NCBI GenBank assembly: GCA_021464245.1
Contig: JADCRB010000100.1
Coordinates: 223,039-287,038, forward strand
Origin: Carallia brachiata
Taxonomy: Eukaryota > Streptophyta > Magnoliopsida > Malpighiales > Rhizophoraceae
Direction of reading: 5' to 3'
DNA: 64,000 nucleotides
This document shows, one piece after another, positions 36,590 through 49,638 of the stretch (within the stretch, counting starts at the first letter, position 1; the number at the start of each line of letters is the position of its first letter). A program made the position numbers and the translations under genes. A model generated the notes under the pieces. That model had not been told where the DNA came from and did no database searches. It saw nothing but the letters and a program-made list of their open reading frames with translations.

Positions 36590-38979
36590 TAAACAATAAA
36601 AGCATGGAGGGCTGTGGAGCCGAGCGATCTGAAAGACGAACCTGAGAGGAATTGTTGAGAAATTAATACCATAAATAACAGAAAACGCGAGAGCCACGAT
36701 CTGATGCTCCAAATTCCACGAATTGTCCTCTCTCTCTCTCCCTCTCTCTCTCTCTCTCGCTCGCTGCGCAGTTTCTGAAATTCTCTCTTTCGCTGTCGGA
36801 GGGATCAGAGATGGCTGTTTTGTAATTGTTTCGTGTAACTTGGAAATCTTATTGTTATGACCAGGTGGCCGCACGGTTGAAATTGGCTGTCCACGGTCAG
36901 CCTTTTTTGTTTTTTTTTTTTTTTTGGGTAAAACTTTATTTTGTGCTCGAATGAAAAATGTAGTACCCCATTTATCTTTTAGGTATATTTTGGATATACT
37001 ATATTTTTAGAATTTTAATAATTATAAAATATTTTAATATTTTTAATTTATAAATTTATGAGAAATCATTAAACGATAGAAAAAAAAATTAAAGTTTTTT
37101 CTTTGATTCAGTTTTATATATTTATATATAAATATATATACACACACATATAAATAGATATATATATATAAAGATTACTCATACAACCATTAATAATAAA
37201 TAAACATTATTAAACTATTAATAATACTTATTCATCTCATATATAATAATTATTATAAATTACTTTTTAAAAAATACATCAAAAATAATTTTTTACATTA
37301 TAATAGATTTTAAAATTTTTAATGAATTTAGTTAACTAAAAAAATTCGATTCTATTCCAATTTTTACTTTAGCATAATTAGATTTTCCATTCGATTTCAA
37401 AATTATCATCATTGTGAACGCCCCTAATTGTTGGCAAATCTCCAACACTGCAGCTTTTATTTCACAAAAATGCTCATGAGGTGACTCGTAGCCTATACTG
37501 CACAATCTTAGGTTTATCTTTTCCATGAAGTTCGTGGGTAAAAGAAAATCATATTCTTGCAAGTGTTTTGGGCCAAGCTGGCGGGCCACAATAAAATTTT
37601 GAACCACAATAATAATAATAAAATTTTAATTTTCAATTTAATTAGAATCGATTACATAAATTTTTTTTCGTTATTCCGTTCCATCATACATTAAATTAAA
37701 TATGAAGTTTAATTATTTTAAATCATGCCTAACTAAAAACTCTCAAGTATTAACTAAAAAAAAATTCTTATATCAACTTAGGTCTTTCTTTCCTTCTCTT
37801 CTCACCAACTACTTAAATTTTGGTCACTCCTCTTGATTGGAACATACTCTGGTCTACATTGGACATATCCAAACTCATGCAAATGTCACTTCCTCAATTT
37901 ATCTTCAATAAGTTCTTGCACTTACTTGATTATGAATATCCTCATTTCTAATTAGATTATTTTTAAAGTGATCATACATCTTTCTAAACATTTTACTAAA
38001 CATTTTAATTTTGGCTACACTCATTTTCTAATCATGTCGCTCGTTGAGCAATTAATGAAATCTTAAAATCCCTACCAGAGCCAACCACCAGAGTGTAATA
38101 TCAAAAAATGAGACCGAGAAAATATCAATCAATTATTGATTTTTTTAATTATTGATTAATAAAAAAAAACCCTATCACGGGCAACCTCCTCATTAAAGAG
38201 TAAAGACAAGGAAAATGGAACTCTTTATTAGTAGGCGTATGTTGCAGTCGGTTGGGATTCTGTAAGTTGTCATCACCAGCATGTACTTCTAATAATCCAA
38301 TGAAAGTTTTGACGTGAGGTGTTAAACCAATGCTTATTAAGTGAGTCAACATAATTTTTTTTTTTTTTGTCTGAAATTATTAAGTATCTAATCTATTAGA
38401 TTAATTAATCTGGACTACTTTAGGTATAATCTCAAAGAACGGCAAAAATTTTCTAACAGATATTTAACGCGATTGCATTCTCAGATCGAGTTAACATAAA
38501 AACTTTTTTAATCAAGGGATATTATTAAGAAAAGCACTACATGTGTGTTTTTTTTTTGCAAATATAACACCACTTTTAAAAACTAACAAATTTAATACAG
38601 TTTAATTATTTTCTTACAAATCAAGCACAACCTTTAACAATTAACAAATCTAGTGTATTTCAATTATTTTCTAACAAATCTAACACACTATCAATTAAAA
38701 ATAACTAGTTAAAAATAACTGAATCCCTTCTTATACACATATGACACATTTATGCTTAAATCTAATACAATTTAAAACTCTCAAATGTCATATGTGCATA
38801 CTGAAAATTCAATTATTTTTAACTGACAGTATGCTAAATTTAACAAATAAATGATTGAATGTCAAATTTCAGTATAGTTTAAAATGCTTAAATATTATAT
38901 GTGCATGTATGCATATTGAAAATTTGATTATTTATAACTGATAGTATGTTAAATTTATTAAAAAATAATTGAACTATAC
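36590..38979. other. Intergenic AT-rich spacer
   Basis: No gene. A CT-rich microsatellite lies at 36726-36758, then long AT-rich DNA with (TA)n runs at about 37121-37170. The stretch 38560-38990 repeats short phrases (AAATTTAACA, TCAATTATTT, AACTGATAGTATG) several times, an irregular AT-rich repeat field next to the element starting at 38983. Confidence 0.5.
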
Positions 38980-39294
38980 TAAGGGGTCGTTTGGTTCGTA
39001 AGATGGAATCGGAATCGGAATCGGAATTGGAATTAAATGGAATCGGAATCGGAATGACTAAAATTATAATGTGTTTGGTTTACTCCGGAATAGGAATCGA
39101 ATTCTCTTATTGTTGTTTGGTTTAGTAAGGAATCAGAATCAAAATTACTTTTTTAAACTATTTAAATAATTTAAAATTAAAAAATTATTAACATGAAATT
39201 AAAAAGTATGAAATACAAAAAATATTATAATGTAAGTTCAAATTAAAATATATTAAATTACCATAAAAATAAAATTAGAAATTATAATAAAAAC

Positions 39295-39330
<36 letters not shown>

Positions 39331-39542
39331 TATACTTCACAATGACAACCATAAATAGAAAATCCAAAAAGAAAATCTTAATATAAAATTTTATTGTTAT
39401 TATAATAATAATCATTTGTTAATTTATAATAATAATATTTTTTAAATTTAAATTTTTTCTAATTATAATACTATGACATATTATCATTAATAAGTAGTAA
39501 TGGTAATGACAATAATAACAATAACAATAACAATAAAAATAA

Positions 39543-39582
<40 letters not shown>

Positions 39583-40033
39583 GAAAATAATATTGTAGAT
39601 ATTATAAAATAATTTATTAATAATAAATAAATGATTATTTTAACTATAAAATTATATTAGTATTTACAATTTAATATTATCTTAAGTTTTGAAATATTTA
39701 TTTTTTATTATAATATAAAAACATATTATTATTATTATTATTACTATTATTATTATTTTATGAATAAATAAAATCAAAAAAGGAATATAATAACAATATA
39801 GAAATAAAAATATGGGAAAGTGGAGAAATTTGAGGAGTTATAGTTAGTTAAGAGAGGAATGAGAATGATTGATATAGTAAACTTGGGAATCATGATTCCC
39901 TTAAAAGGAGGAATCTCATTCCCCTTTTTAAGGGAATGAGAATCCATTTTTCATAAAACAAACAATAGGAATGGGAGTTAAGTAGTTGATTCACATTCCC
40001 ACATTATTTTTTTTCTAAACAAACACCCCCTAA
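38980..40033. mobile_element. Harbinger/Tourist-like non-autonomous element, about 1.05 kb
   Basis: Element 38983-40030 is flanked by TAA on both sides (38980-38982, 40031-40033). The left end GGGGTCGTTTGGTTCG pairs imperfectly with the right end, whose complement reads GGGGGTGTTTGTTTAG. Inside the left end are repeats of GGAATC(GGAATC), and the right part carries GGAATGAGAATCC-type boxes. The core is AT-rich with (AAT)n at 39297-39328 and (ATT)n at 39546-39581. There is no open frame. TAA target sites and G-rich termini fit PIF/Harbinger MITEs. Superfamily assignment is an inference. Confidence 0.75.
39297..39582. repeat. Paired AAT/ATT microsatellites
   Basis: (AAT)n at 39297-39328 and (ATT)n at 39546-39581, facing each other inside the Harbinger-like element. 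They could fold into a long hairpin. Smaller ATT runs occur at 39728-39757. Confidence 0.85.
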
Positions 40034-43000
40034 ATTTGTTAATTGTTAAAGATTGTACTAAATATGTAAAAAAATAATTAAATTATATTATATTTATTAA
40101 TTTTTAAAAGTGATATTAAATTTGTAAAAGAATATAAAGGTGATATTATTTTTTAATAATAACGCCTTTAATCAATGACAAAGCCGCAGTCATTTTGAGC
40201 TCATTTTTCATTTATTTTCAGCAGTAACATTAAAGGAAGCTGCCAAATGTCTTTAGTGACGTTGCCTACCATATTTGTGCAGTTAAAATTATCCATGAAT
40301 CTTAAGTTTCAGGTCTAAATTCAAATTTCAGCCATAAAAAAAAAAAATCAACTGCTATATTACAAAACTAGTGAACTACTAATCAAGAAGGAATGACCCA
40401 TTAATTAATGTGGAATGGCCTCATCAAAGAACTCAACAAAGCATACCAAGCACCATTTACGTTCACTCAGGTCATCAAGGTTTTCAATTTGTGAGTTATC
40501 AGATCGAATTTTATCACAATTTCAAAATTCTCACGTTTAAGTGAGACTTCAAGGTGCAAAACATTCTTTTCAATGGTCAATGACCCATTTTGTACCTCTA
40601 ATTATTGGGGGCTAAAAAAATGTCACTCAACAGCATTGTTCTTAAAGTTTTGAATCTCTATTTTATTTTATTTTTTTTGGTTGTTTGATGGCCTAGTGGC
40701 TGCTAAAATCTTTTTAACAGAATAATGACATGTTCAGACAAATATTGAATCCTTACGTAAAATATGAATGAAAGATACTCCCTTACAACAATCGGGTCTT
40801 TGCACGCCTTTGAATCTCTATGCCTTAGAGGAAGAAAAATTCCACACCTCTCATCATATGCTTTTCTGCATACTAAGTATAAATGGTGATCACGATATTG
40901 TTAGAGTTAGACAAATAAAGCTGATTTCCAGGTCTTATTTTTACTTATGCAAATGGCAATGTGTGAACTTTAGTTGATTGTGTTTTACTCAAAACAAAAT
41001 TAAGCCCTATTCGTAACTTATGTTATGTCCGCAAAAGTTAGCCCTTTTTTTTTTTTTTTTTTTACCTTGAATCGTGATCAAAATTTGGTTGTTGAATTAC
41101 ATACTATTTATTTATTATTAACTATTATTAATTTCCTTTCATTTTAAGTAAAATTTTACAATCATAAGTAAAACGTTCAGTACCATGAAAAATGAAATAA
41201 ATTTTACAAAATATATAATCATATCTTTGCACTTAATTAAACTCTTTCAATTTAATTTGTAGATCCGAAACACCTTTTTGTAAGCAGATCATAAGCACCT
41301 AAAATCAATTGTTTTATGGAATCTCAAATTTACCAACTTTGTTTCAACCATGTTAATGCATTTTATAATGTTCCTAGATTACAGGAACGCTTCACCAAAA
41401 GTTTTCGATAAACCTTTACGTTTTATTACCCATCAAAAAGGAATAAGATAGCAGTGTGTATATTAAAAATAAGGAGCAAAGTTGTTGTTTAAAAAAAACT
41501 TTTGCAAAAATTAAATAATGTAATGGGTTAGAAAACTTTTGTAATTATATTAATTCATTGTGTAAAAAAAAAATAATGATTTTTTTATTATATTTGTAAT
41601 TAATGTAATTGTATAAAATTTATAGTTGTATTATGAAAATTTTCTCTTAGACATGTAATAGAACTGTAAAAATAAAACTTTTCTAAAGAAAACTGGCAAT
41701 TAAAATTAGAGAGCAAGCACGTTGGTTAAATGTATTATAAACAATTTACAAAAATATATAAATAAAAAATTAGGACTAAAAAATAAAGACTGAGATCGTG
41801 AGGGGATCCAAGAATGAGGGAAAAGTTTTTGTCAATTTAGACGACTGTAGAATCGTAGATCTAAATAGGCCAACATTCACTGCAAGAGAAAGGCAAATTG
41901 AATAAAATTAATTTATTATATTATAATACATAATATTATTTATTAATAAAAAATAAATTTCTTTTGATTTTTAATTTGATAAAATTATTATTATATTATA
42001 ATACATAATATTATTTATTAATAAAAATAAATTTCTTTTGATTTTTAATTTGATAAAATTATTTTATTAATTGTATACAATAAAATGTAAAAAAAATCGT
42101 TTATAATAAATATTTTTAAAAAAGAAAGGAACCCGGGCCTAGCTATTGTGAGAATATTTTTTTCTCCAGAAAAACTTCCATTCATAATGCAAGGGACGTT
42201 TCATTTTCTTCCCGTTCCAAGCAAAATAATAAATAGGACTTCACTAAATAGCTGCCATTTTAAGTGATTATTAAAAAATTGCCATTATATGATGTGTTAG
42301 ATAAAATATATGATTTTTAATAATAATATACAATATGTCAGATAAAATTATAAGATATTATATAAAAATTACAATAATAACAACAAAAAAAACAAAACAA
42401 ATATTCATAAATTGAGAAACCACAGAAATTTCCTCACTGACAGTAAAAAATTATTTTTTTGATAAATATATAAGAGAATAATGATAATTATACTAACATT
42501 TTTACTGTAAAACATTTTGATTTTCTACATATGACTAATTTTTTAAATAATATTAAACAATTTAACTGACTCTTTTTATAATAATTATAATTAAAATATT
42601 TTATCATATAAATTTTATAATACATATTATCACACTCTAAATAGAAACAGCTAACACAAAAGTGATAATAATAATAATAAAGGAGTTCGTAGGTTGAAAT
42701 ATTATAGGTTTAAAATTTAAATATCTATCAGTTCAAGCGGTGGCTCCCTAAATATGCATAAATTCTGTTGAATCTGTAATAATTCGGCGACACTTGTTGC
42801 TCTGTGGGCACCAACAAACCCAACGATCGCGCTCTATGCAACCCTTCATGACAGACCCGCAACATAGCAACTTATTTATCCATCGAAGTTGATTGCGTAA
42901 CTATGTATAAGTGAGTGTAAAATTACTGAGTAGTTAATATAATAATATTTAATAATTTTTTTTATTTTTAAAAAAATTTAATATATTTTTTATAATCTAA

Positions 43001-43237
43001 TTATTTAAATTATTACATATTTACTATACTCTTATATATGCATATTTATTTAGATTTTTTTTATCCATTTTATACACTAAAATAATTTTTTTGAAAAAAC
43101 GAAAAACAATAAAGAAAAGTAAACGGCTTATTATCTTCTAGAGGAAATAAAAAATTAAAAAAAAAACTAATAACCAGAGGCCAAAGTGCAGAACACGTAT
43201 GGCACCCGACCGGTTTATTCATTGACCCAATAACCAA
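40034..43237. other. Intergenic AT-rich spacer
   Basis: No gene recognised. The sequence is mainly A/T with short open frames only. It contains the exact tandem repeat at 41910-42065, listed separately. Confidence 0.5.
41910..42065. repeat. 75-bp tandem duplication
   Basis: Two nearly identical copies of an AT-rich unit containing AATACATAATATTATTTATT and AAATTTCTTTTGATTTTTAA, offset by 75 bases and differing by one A in a homopolymer. Confidence 0.9.
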
Positions 43238-43612
43238 GAGTGTGTTTGGAATGCGAAAAAAAAAGGAGAGGAAAGAAAGGAAAATGAGAGGAAATGAAGG
43301 GAAATGAAGAATAAAGAAAGAAAGTAAAGAGAAATAAATATTTGAAGTGATAGAGAAAGTTGAGAGAAAGAAAATAAAGAGAAAAAAGGTAAATAGTAAT
43401 TTGTGAGAGAAAAAGAGGAGAGAAAATAAAGTTATTTAAGTAATAGAAAAAGATGAAAAAAAATATGGTGAAAGAAAATATAAATAGTAATTATGAAAAA
43501 AAAATGGAGAAAAAAAAAATTATTTAAAATATTATAAAAAATAAAAATAAATAAAATAATTATATTATTTTTCTTTCTTTTTAATTTTTTTAACATACCA
43601 AACATATCATAA
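43238..43612. mobile_element. Purine-rich MITE-like element
   Basis: About 375 bp bounded by GTGTGTTTGGAATG on the left and, on the complement of the right end, ATATGTTTGGTATG. Between them the plus strand is almost only A and G from about 43254 to 43480, then A/T. The terminal match is imperfect, and a target duplication is uncertain. Confidence 0.5.
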
Positions 43613-44559
43613 GCGACAAAGGACGGAGTGGCACATTAGTGATTTTGGATTAAAAACGATTCCATTTCTCTGACACTGGCCTCACTTGGTATCTTTTGCA
43701 GCGAACCAGTGAAGTGAAGACACAGAGAAAGAGAGAGAGGAGAGAGAGAGCGAGAGGAGGGAAGAGAGCTTAGTAAGAAAAAAAGGCCCAGAGATAAGGA
43801 CAGATGCATGTTGCACCAATCAAATGGCCAAGATTCTCTTTTTTTTCTTTTTTTTAACCTTTTTTTTGCCATCAGATCGAAATCACACCCACCGTAAGAT
43901 GTCAACCACATTTTCGTAAACTCAACCCATAGAATATATCAATCACAGCTTAACCATGGTTTGGTTAGTTGGGACCTGCTTGTCCTTCCAAAGAGAGAGA
44001 CTCACAAAGCACAAAGTGAGAGAAAATGGGAAGTATGCATGCATTTGAGCTCTGAGAGAGGCACTGAGAGAGAGAAAGATGATAATTTTCTGTGATAAGA
44101 CTCTGTTTTTCTGCTTATTCCTCGATGGCTTTTCATTTCTTATTAATGGGATCATTATTACTTAGATTTTTCAATTTTTTTTTCAAAGATTTCCCCTTTC
44201 TGTTTATCATAGATCCTTCAGTTTCGGATCTATCTTCTTGTGTTAATGTTTTCTTTTGTCTTTTATTTCTGTAATCATCACGTGTTTTAATTGTATTTGG
44301 ATCATCCAGGGAAGAAAGCTCCCATTTTTTTTGACAAAAAAAAGCTCAGACAGCCCTTTCTTGTCTCTCTGGGCTTCCCTCGGTTCTTCCGTTAGTGAGG
44401 TTTCTTCATATCTCCAGATCTGCTCCATTGTGTACCAGATTTAGCAAAGATCTAGCTAAAATTTATAAATCTCAGATCTGGGTCTTTGTTTGATGTGCGT
44501 TATTTTTCTGGGAGTCTTATAAAGATTGAATCTTTACTCTCTTCTTCAAAAGGGAAAGA
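43613..44559 (+). promoter_or_regulatory. AFB promoter and 5' leader region
   Basis: Upstream of the AFB start codon. GA tracts at 43728-43765 and 44053-44079 are GAGA-type candidates. From about 44090 to the start the strand is T/C-rich and looks like a transcribed leader; it contains upstream ATGs, the longest giving a 60-codon frame at 44092-44274. The transcription start was not identified. Confidence 0.4.
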
Positions 44560-47406
44560 ATGAATTTTTTCCCGGACGAGGTGTTAGAGCATGTGTTCGA
44601 TTTTGTGACTTCGCACAGAGACCGAAACGCTGTGTCTCAGGTATGCAAATCGTGGTGGAAGATCGAGAGCAATAGCAGGGAAAAAGTTTTTATAGGAAAC
44701 TGCTATGCCATCAGTCCAGAGAGAGTGATTGAAAGGTTTCCAAGGCTAAAGTCTGTTACTTTGAAGGGAAAGCCTCACTTTGCTGACTTCAATTTGGTGC
44801 CAAATGATTGGGGAGGCTTTGTTTATCCATGGATCGAAGCATTTTCCCGGAATCGGGTCGGTTTGGAGGAGCTGCGGTTGAAGAGGATGGTGGTCTCTGA
44901 CGAGAGTCTGGAATTGCTTTCAAAGGCTTTTCCCAATTTTAAGTCTTTGATTCTTGTTAGTTGTGAGGGATACACAACTGATGGCCTTGCTGCTATTGCT
45001 TCTAATTGCAGGTAGGATAAAGAATTTTACATTAGGGGTTTTGTAGTTCACATGCACATCCATAAATGTTTGCTGTCTTTCTTTTGTTTGGTCAAAATAT
45101 AGGCAAATTTCTTTGGTATTTGCCCATGCTTGTGCTTTTAGCTTGTGTTAGAAATAAATTATGTGTTTCAACGTTTGCTTATAATTTCCACATCCATAAG
45201 ATTGTTATTGTGATTGTCCATTTCTGAATATCAGTAGAACTAGAAAATTTTTTTGTAATTCTCTATTTAAATTTTATTTCGAATTCCTTCTCTTTAGTGT
45301 AGGTTTACTAAGGCAATTTTTAAAGTGGACATTGCATAGATATGTGTAGATCTCTCTTTTTGCACACGTAGGTGGATATATGGTTACTTGCGCCACATTT
45401 TTGTCAGTAGTTAATGTGGATTCCAATTTTATTAAAAAGTTGGGAAAATCAATAGAAGGCCCGGCCAATCTAGAAATTGCTTTTCTTGTTCTTAATAATG
45501 ATGGCTATGCTATCATTGCTGTTTTCTTCTTGTTGCAAGCTGAATCTCTTCTTTATAGTCATTAGCAGCCCTGTTCATTTTAATCTGTGGGTTATTGAGT
45601 TATTGTCTGCTTTGCAGTCTCCTGGACTGCTTTTCACAGTATACAGTTACTGTGAAGTGTGAATGTCTTGCAAATCACACATCCTTTCTCTGCAGTTATT
45701 TCAAGCGTAAATGGGCTCAAACCATTTCAGCGCATAGTTTTTGGGTTATTCATTGCCCAGCAGTCTTAGGGAAGGCCTCTCATATTGCATGCTCACTGTA
45801 ATGTCTTGCTAATCTTTCTTAAATAGCTCAGTAGTGTCCCAAAATTGTGACAAACATTATGTTTCTGGCAATCATTGACATTAAGGTCAGTGTACTTCAT
45901 GTCGAAGTATTTTATCTGATCAATTTTTTTTAAAGGCCTTTAAAAGATAAAGCAGTCATTCCGAACAACTGTAAGCAGTAACCAGTGGTAGAATGAATGA
46001 CTGCACTTTGACATTGGTACATCCCAGTTGTTCTTATAAAACATTTGTTTCTAATGCAGGTTCCTTAGGGAGCTGGACCTTCAAGAAAATGAGGTTGAGG
46101 ACCATAGAGGCCATTGGCTCAGCTGCTTCCCCGACAGCTGTACATCTCTGGTATCACTTAATTTTGCCTGCCTCAAAGGGAATGTTAATTTAGCAGCACT
46201 TGAGAGACTTGTAGCAAGATCTCCTAATCTCAGGAGTTTGAGGGTAAACCGCTCGGTACCTGTTGATACGCTTCAAAAGATATTGACGCGAGCGCCTCAG
46301 TTGGTAGACTTAGGTGTGGGTTCTTACTTGCGTGATCCACATTTGGAAACCTACACTAAATTAATTGCCGCTATTCGAAAGTGTAAATCAATTAAGAGCT
46401 TGTCAGGATTTCTAGATGTTGCTCCCAGTGGTTTATCAGTCTTTGACTTGATCTGGGGCAATTTGACCTCATTGAACCTAAGCTATGCTTCAGGAATTCA
46501 TAACAGTGAGCTTATGAAGCTAATTCGCCGTTGCAAGAAAGTTCAGCGCTTGTGGGTAAGAGACCTTTTGATGTAAGATTTTGGATTAATATGATCATGT
46601 GTCATAACAAACAATGACATTTTCTATAATCTCTGCAGATACTGGACTCTATTGGAGATAAAGGACTAGAAGTTGTAGCTTCCACTTGTAAAGATCTTCA
46701 GGAATTAAGGGTTTTCCCATCTGATCCCTATGTTAGAAATTCGGGTGTGACAGAAGAGGGCCTGGTTGCTATTTCTGCTGGATGTCCTAAGCTTCATTCA
46801 ATTCTGTATTTCTGTCAGCAGATGACTAATGCAGCCCTCATAACTGTCGCCAAGCACTGTCCAAATTTTATCCGTTTTAGACTCTGCATTCTTGACCCCA
46901 CAAAACAAGACGCTGTGACTATGCAGCCACTGGATGAAGGTTTTGGGGCTATTGTTCACTCATGCAAGGGTCTCAGACGGTTGTCACTTTCTGGCCGCTT
47001 GACTGACCAAGTTTTTCTGTACATTGGAATGTATGCTGAGCAGCTTGAAATGCTGTCTGTTGCTTTTGCTGGTGAAAGTGACAAGGGAATGCAGTATGTT
47101 CTGAATGGTTGCAAGAAACTTCGCAAGCTGGAGATTAGGGACTGCCCTTTCGGCAATGCAGCACTTCTGATGGACATGGGAAAGTATGAAACAATGCGAT
47201 CCCTTTGGATGTCGTCCTGTGAAGTTACCCTTGGAGGCTGCAGCACACTTGCGAAACAAATGCCGAGGCTCAATATGGAGATCATGAATGAAGGTGAGGA
47301 GTTGGAGTTCGGCACGGACGGCACGCACAAAGTAGAGAAAATGTACTTGTACCGGACATTGGCCGGGCAAAGGAAAGACGCGCCGCACTACGTGTGGTCC
47401 TTATAG
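44560..47406 (+). CDS. AFB2: Auxin receptor F-box protein, AFB2/AFB3 type
   Basis: F-box subunit of an SCF ubiquitin ligase. In this family auxin glues Aux/IAA repressors to the leucine-rich-repeat bowl, leading to their degradation and the nuclear auxin response. Three exons: 44560-45011, 46060-46555 and 46639-47406 (571 residues; I recall about 575 for Arabidopsis AFB2). The F-box is [20 protein letters not shown] with VCKSWWKIE. The cofactor-binding segment [14 protein letters not shown] follows. LRR segments include [25 protein letters not shown] and [24 protein letters not shown] carries the arginine that contacts auxin in TIR1, and [20 protein letters not shown] follows. The ending APHYVWSL differs slightly from the usual APPYV ending. 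The short (571) length and PDEV start favour AFB2/3 over TIR1. A miR393 target lies in exon 3. AFB2 versus AFB3 is not resolved. Confidence 0.97.
47189..47209 (+). promoter_or_regulatory. miR393 target site
   Basis: Twenty-one bases ending ATGCGATCCCTTTGGA within the AFB coding sequence (protein YETMRSLWM). Against the recalled miR393 sequence only two positions mismatch, both opposite the 3' part of the miRNA, and the seed and cleavage zone pair fully. miR393 cleaves TIR1/AFB transcripts at this conserved place and can trigger secondary siRNAs. Confidence 0.92.
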
Positions 47407-49359
47407 GCAAATCCACTGCAAGTCTTCTTGTCACTGCCAAGTAATATTTCTTTGTTTGGGTGTAGCTGATTGTATGGATTTCCTTAGCATGGCGTAGTGG
47501 CATCCCACTCTTATTGAATTTATGACAGAACTGCCAATTAGTAATATTTGTTATAATATAGAACTCTGGTAGTGCTGTAGCGCTGATAATGTAGCCAGTT
47601 TCTGTATCTATTGGTTTCTCAAGTAAATGGAGGCATGCCTGTTCAGATTTTCTCAGGTCCGCTCATCAATCATCAGATGTGAGTTTAAGAGACTTATATT
47701 CAGATTTCTGAGGTGGCATTCTTCCCCTAGGCATGGTTTGCTGCAATTGAAGAAGTCTCTGAGCGAAGAATTTGGGAGCTTTTTTGTAGTTGCGGGAGTG
47801 CAGGGGCGGATCCATTTTTGGGCTTTGGTAATAATATTACACCAATGTTCATATTTGCCCCACTAAACAATTAAATTTTGTCCTCATCGATTTGGAAAAT
47901 TAGACACAGAAGAATTTATATATACGTATTGCCTCTACTCGCAATATTTTTCTAAATCCTCTACCGTCCACATATGCCTGATTACGGGAGCCGGGACTCC
48001 TAAAAACACCCCACATAGAACCCTTAGGCAAGACTAATCCCTGCCAAAAAACTGGCTCCTAAATTTTGATCATTAGCTAATGCAAAATCAGTAAGTTGGC
48101 GAAGTGTTGTGGCAGTAACGCAATAGGTAGCACGAGAACAACATCAACCGATGAACACATGCTGACGTTATTTGTGTTGTGCCTAGATATGAAAAGGAGG
48201 CTTCCACCAACTCATGCAGCTTAGGCCATCTTCTGCAACTCCATACGCTGTCTTCCATTCCTTAAGGTCCTGCTAGTCCCATCATGCAATTAACACGATG
48301 TTCTACGTTAATGGAGTCAGCTAACAAGCTTTTGCAAGCACTCAGTTAAGGTAGGCCACATTTGAAATCGAGATATGCATACAAATGAGTAAAGATTGCA
48401 CTGCATATATACAGTTTACGAGCTCGGAGAAATGATAACGTCAATTGCAACTGGGAATAATCTCTCAAATTCCAAACAGGAGATTCCGGATCCCATATAC
48501 ATCATCGGGAAGTTTATTGCACAAGTTCATGTTTTAAAAGCAGCATTTCTCTAACAGCCAACAGCAACAAGGGCGGCCAAGCTGCACAAAAACAAAAAAC
48601 AAAAGGTAATTTATTTCATCAGTCTTTGGAGAACATAAGTAGCACCAGTATGCCTTGAGGATATTAATTTTGAACAAGAATGATGCGAAACTTTTCTAAT
48701 TCTTATTTGAAGATACAAATTATGTGACCTTCAACTAAACCGATGGCATTCGGCAATTTCAATTGCCTAACATATAAGAGACCGAGAGTATTCACAGCGA
48801 TGATGAATGGTCAAGTGCTCCTATAAATACCACGCAATTCAAAATATATATAATCCTATATCTGCCATCATAGTTGAAAAATCCAGAATAGGAAACTACG
48901 ATACATCTGAAACTGAAGCAAATGAGAGAAACGCAGGAGACAAACCACAACGGGAAAACTATATTTTCCAGCGGATTGAAACTACAAAGAATATATCTAT
49001 AAGCCCTTTTTGCTTTTGAACTTAGTCATAATCTCATAACACACATTCTCTCTCTCCCTCTCTCAAAGACTCACACACACACACATACAGAGTTACAGAC
49101 ACACTTGCATGCAGATATTTTGTATATTTGGTTTTTGAGAATGTTAGTTCCGTAAAACTGTAACATGGTGCAAACCCTCACACGCTTGGGTGTGCGCAAA
49201 CTGCAAGTACACACACTTGTGTGCAGATCTTTTGATAAATTGCTATTCCAGAATGTAAGATCTGTGGGACTGTTGCACGAGTGCAAACATTGTAAAACTT
49301 TGAAATTCTCCATTAGGGTGCAAGAGTAAGGTTTGTGATTGCCATTATACTAACAAAGC
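47407..49359. other. AFB 3' flank and intergenic spacer
   Basis: The first 200-250 bases should be the AFB 3' untranslated region. Beyond that no gene is recognised. (CT)n and (CA)n microsatellites occur at about 49049-49088. Confidence 0.5.
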
Positions 49360-49638
49360 AACTGAGGCATAGCCTTGCTACAGCTAGCTTTGCCCTATGT
49401 ATCATAAGACCATTTAGGCAAGGCATTTGGAGCGTGGGTGAGAGATGTGTGAGCCGGGGAACATGCAAGAGCATGTCTTAACTACCTGGCCAGATTGACA
49501 TACAGAAAAGCAGCGTCCAAGGGGGAAGTAATCAAGGATTAGAAGTGAGAGGTTGGAGGGTGAGATGCAAATGATATGTTACAGGAACAATTGGCAAAGT
49601 ACTTTTTTTTTTTTTTTTATTAACGAAAAAAATCTTTA

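Noticed and set aside
46956..47388. Two long minus-strand open frames (124 and 134 codons)
   Set aside because: Antisense to the AFB third exon, whose sense translation is unmistakable.
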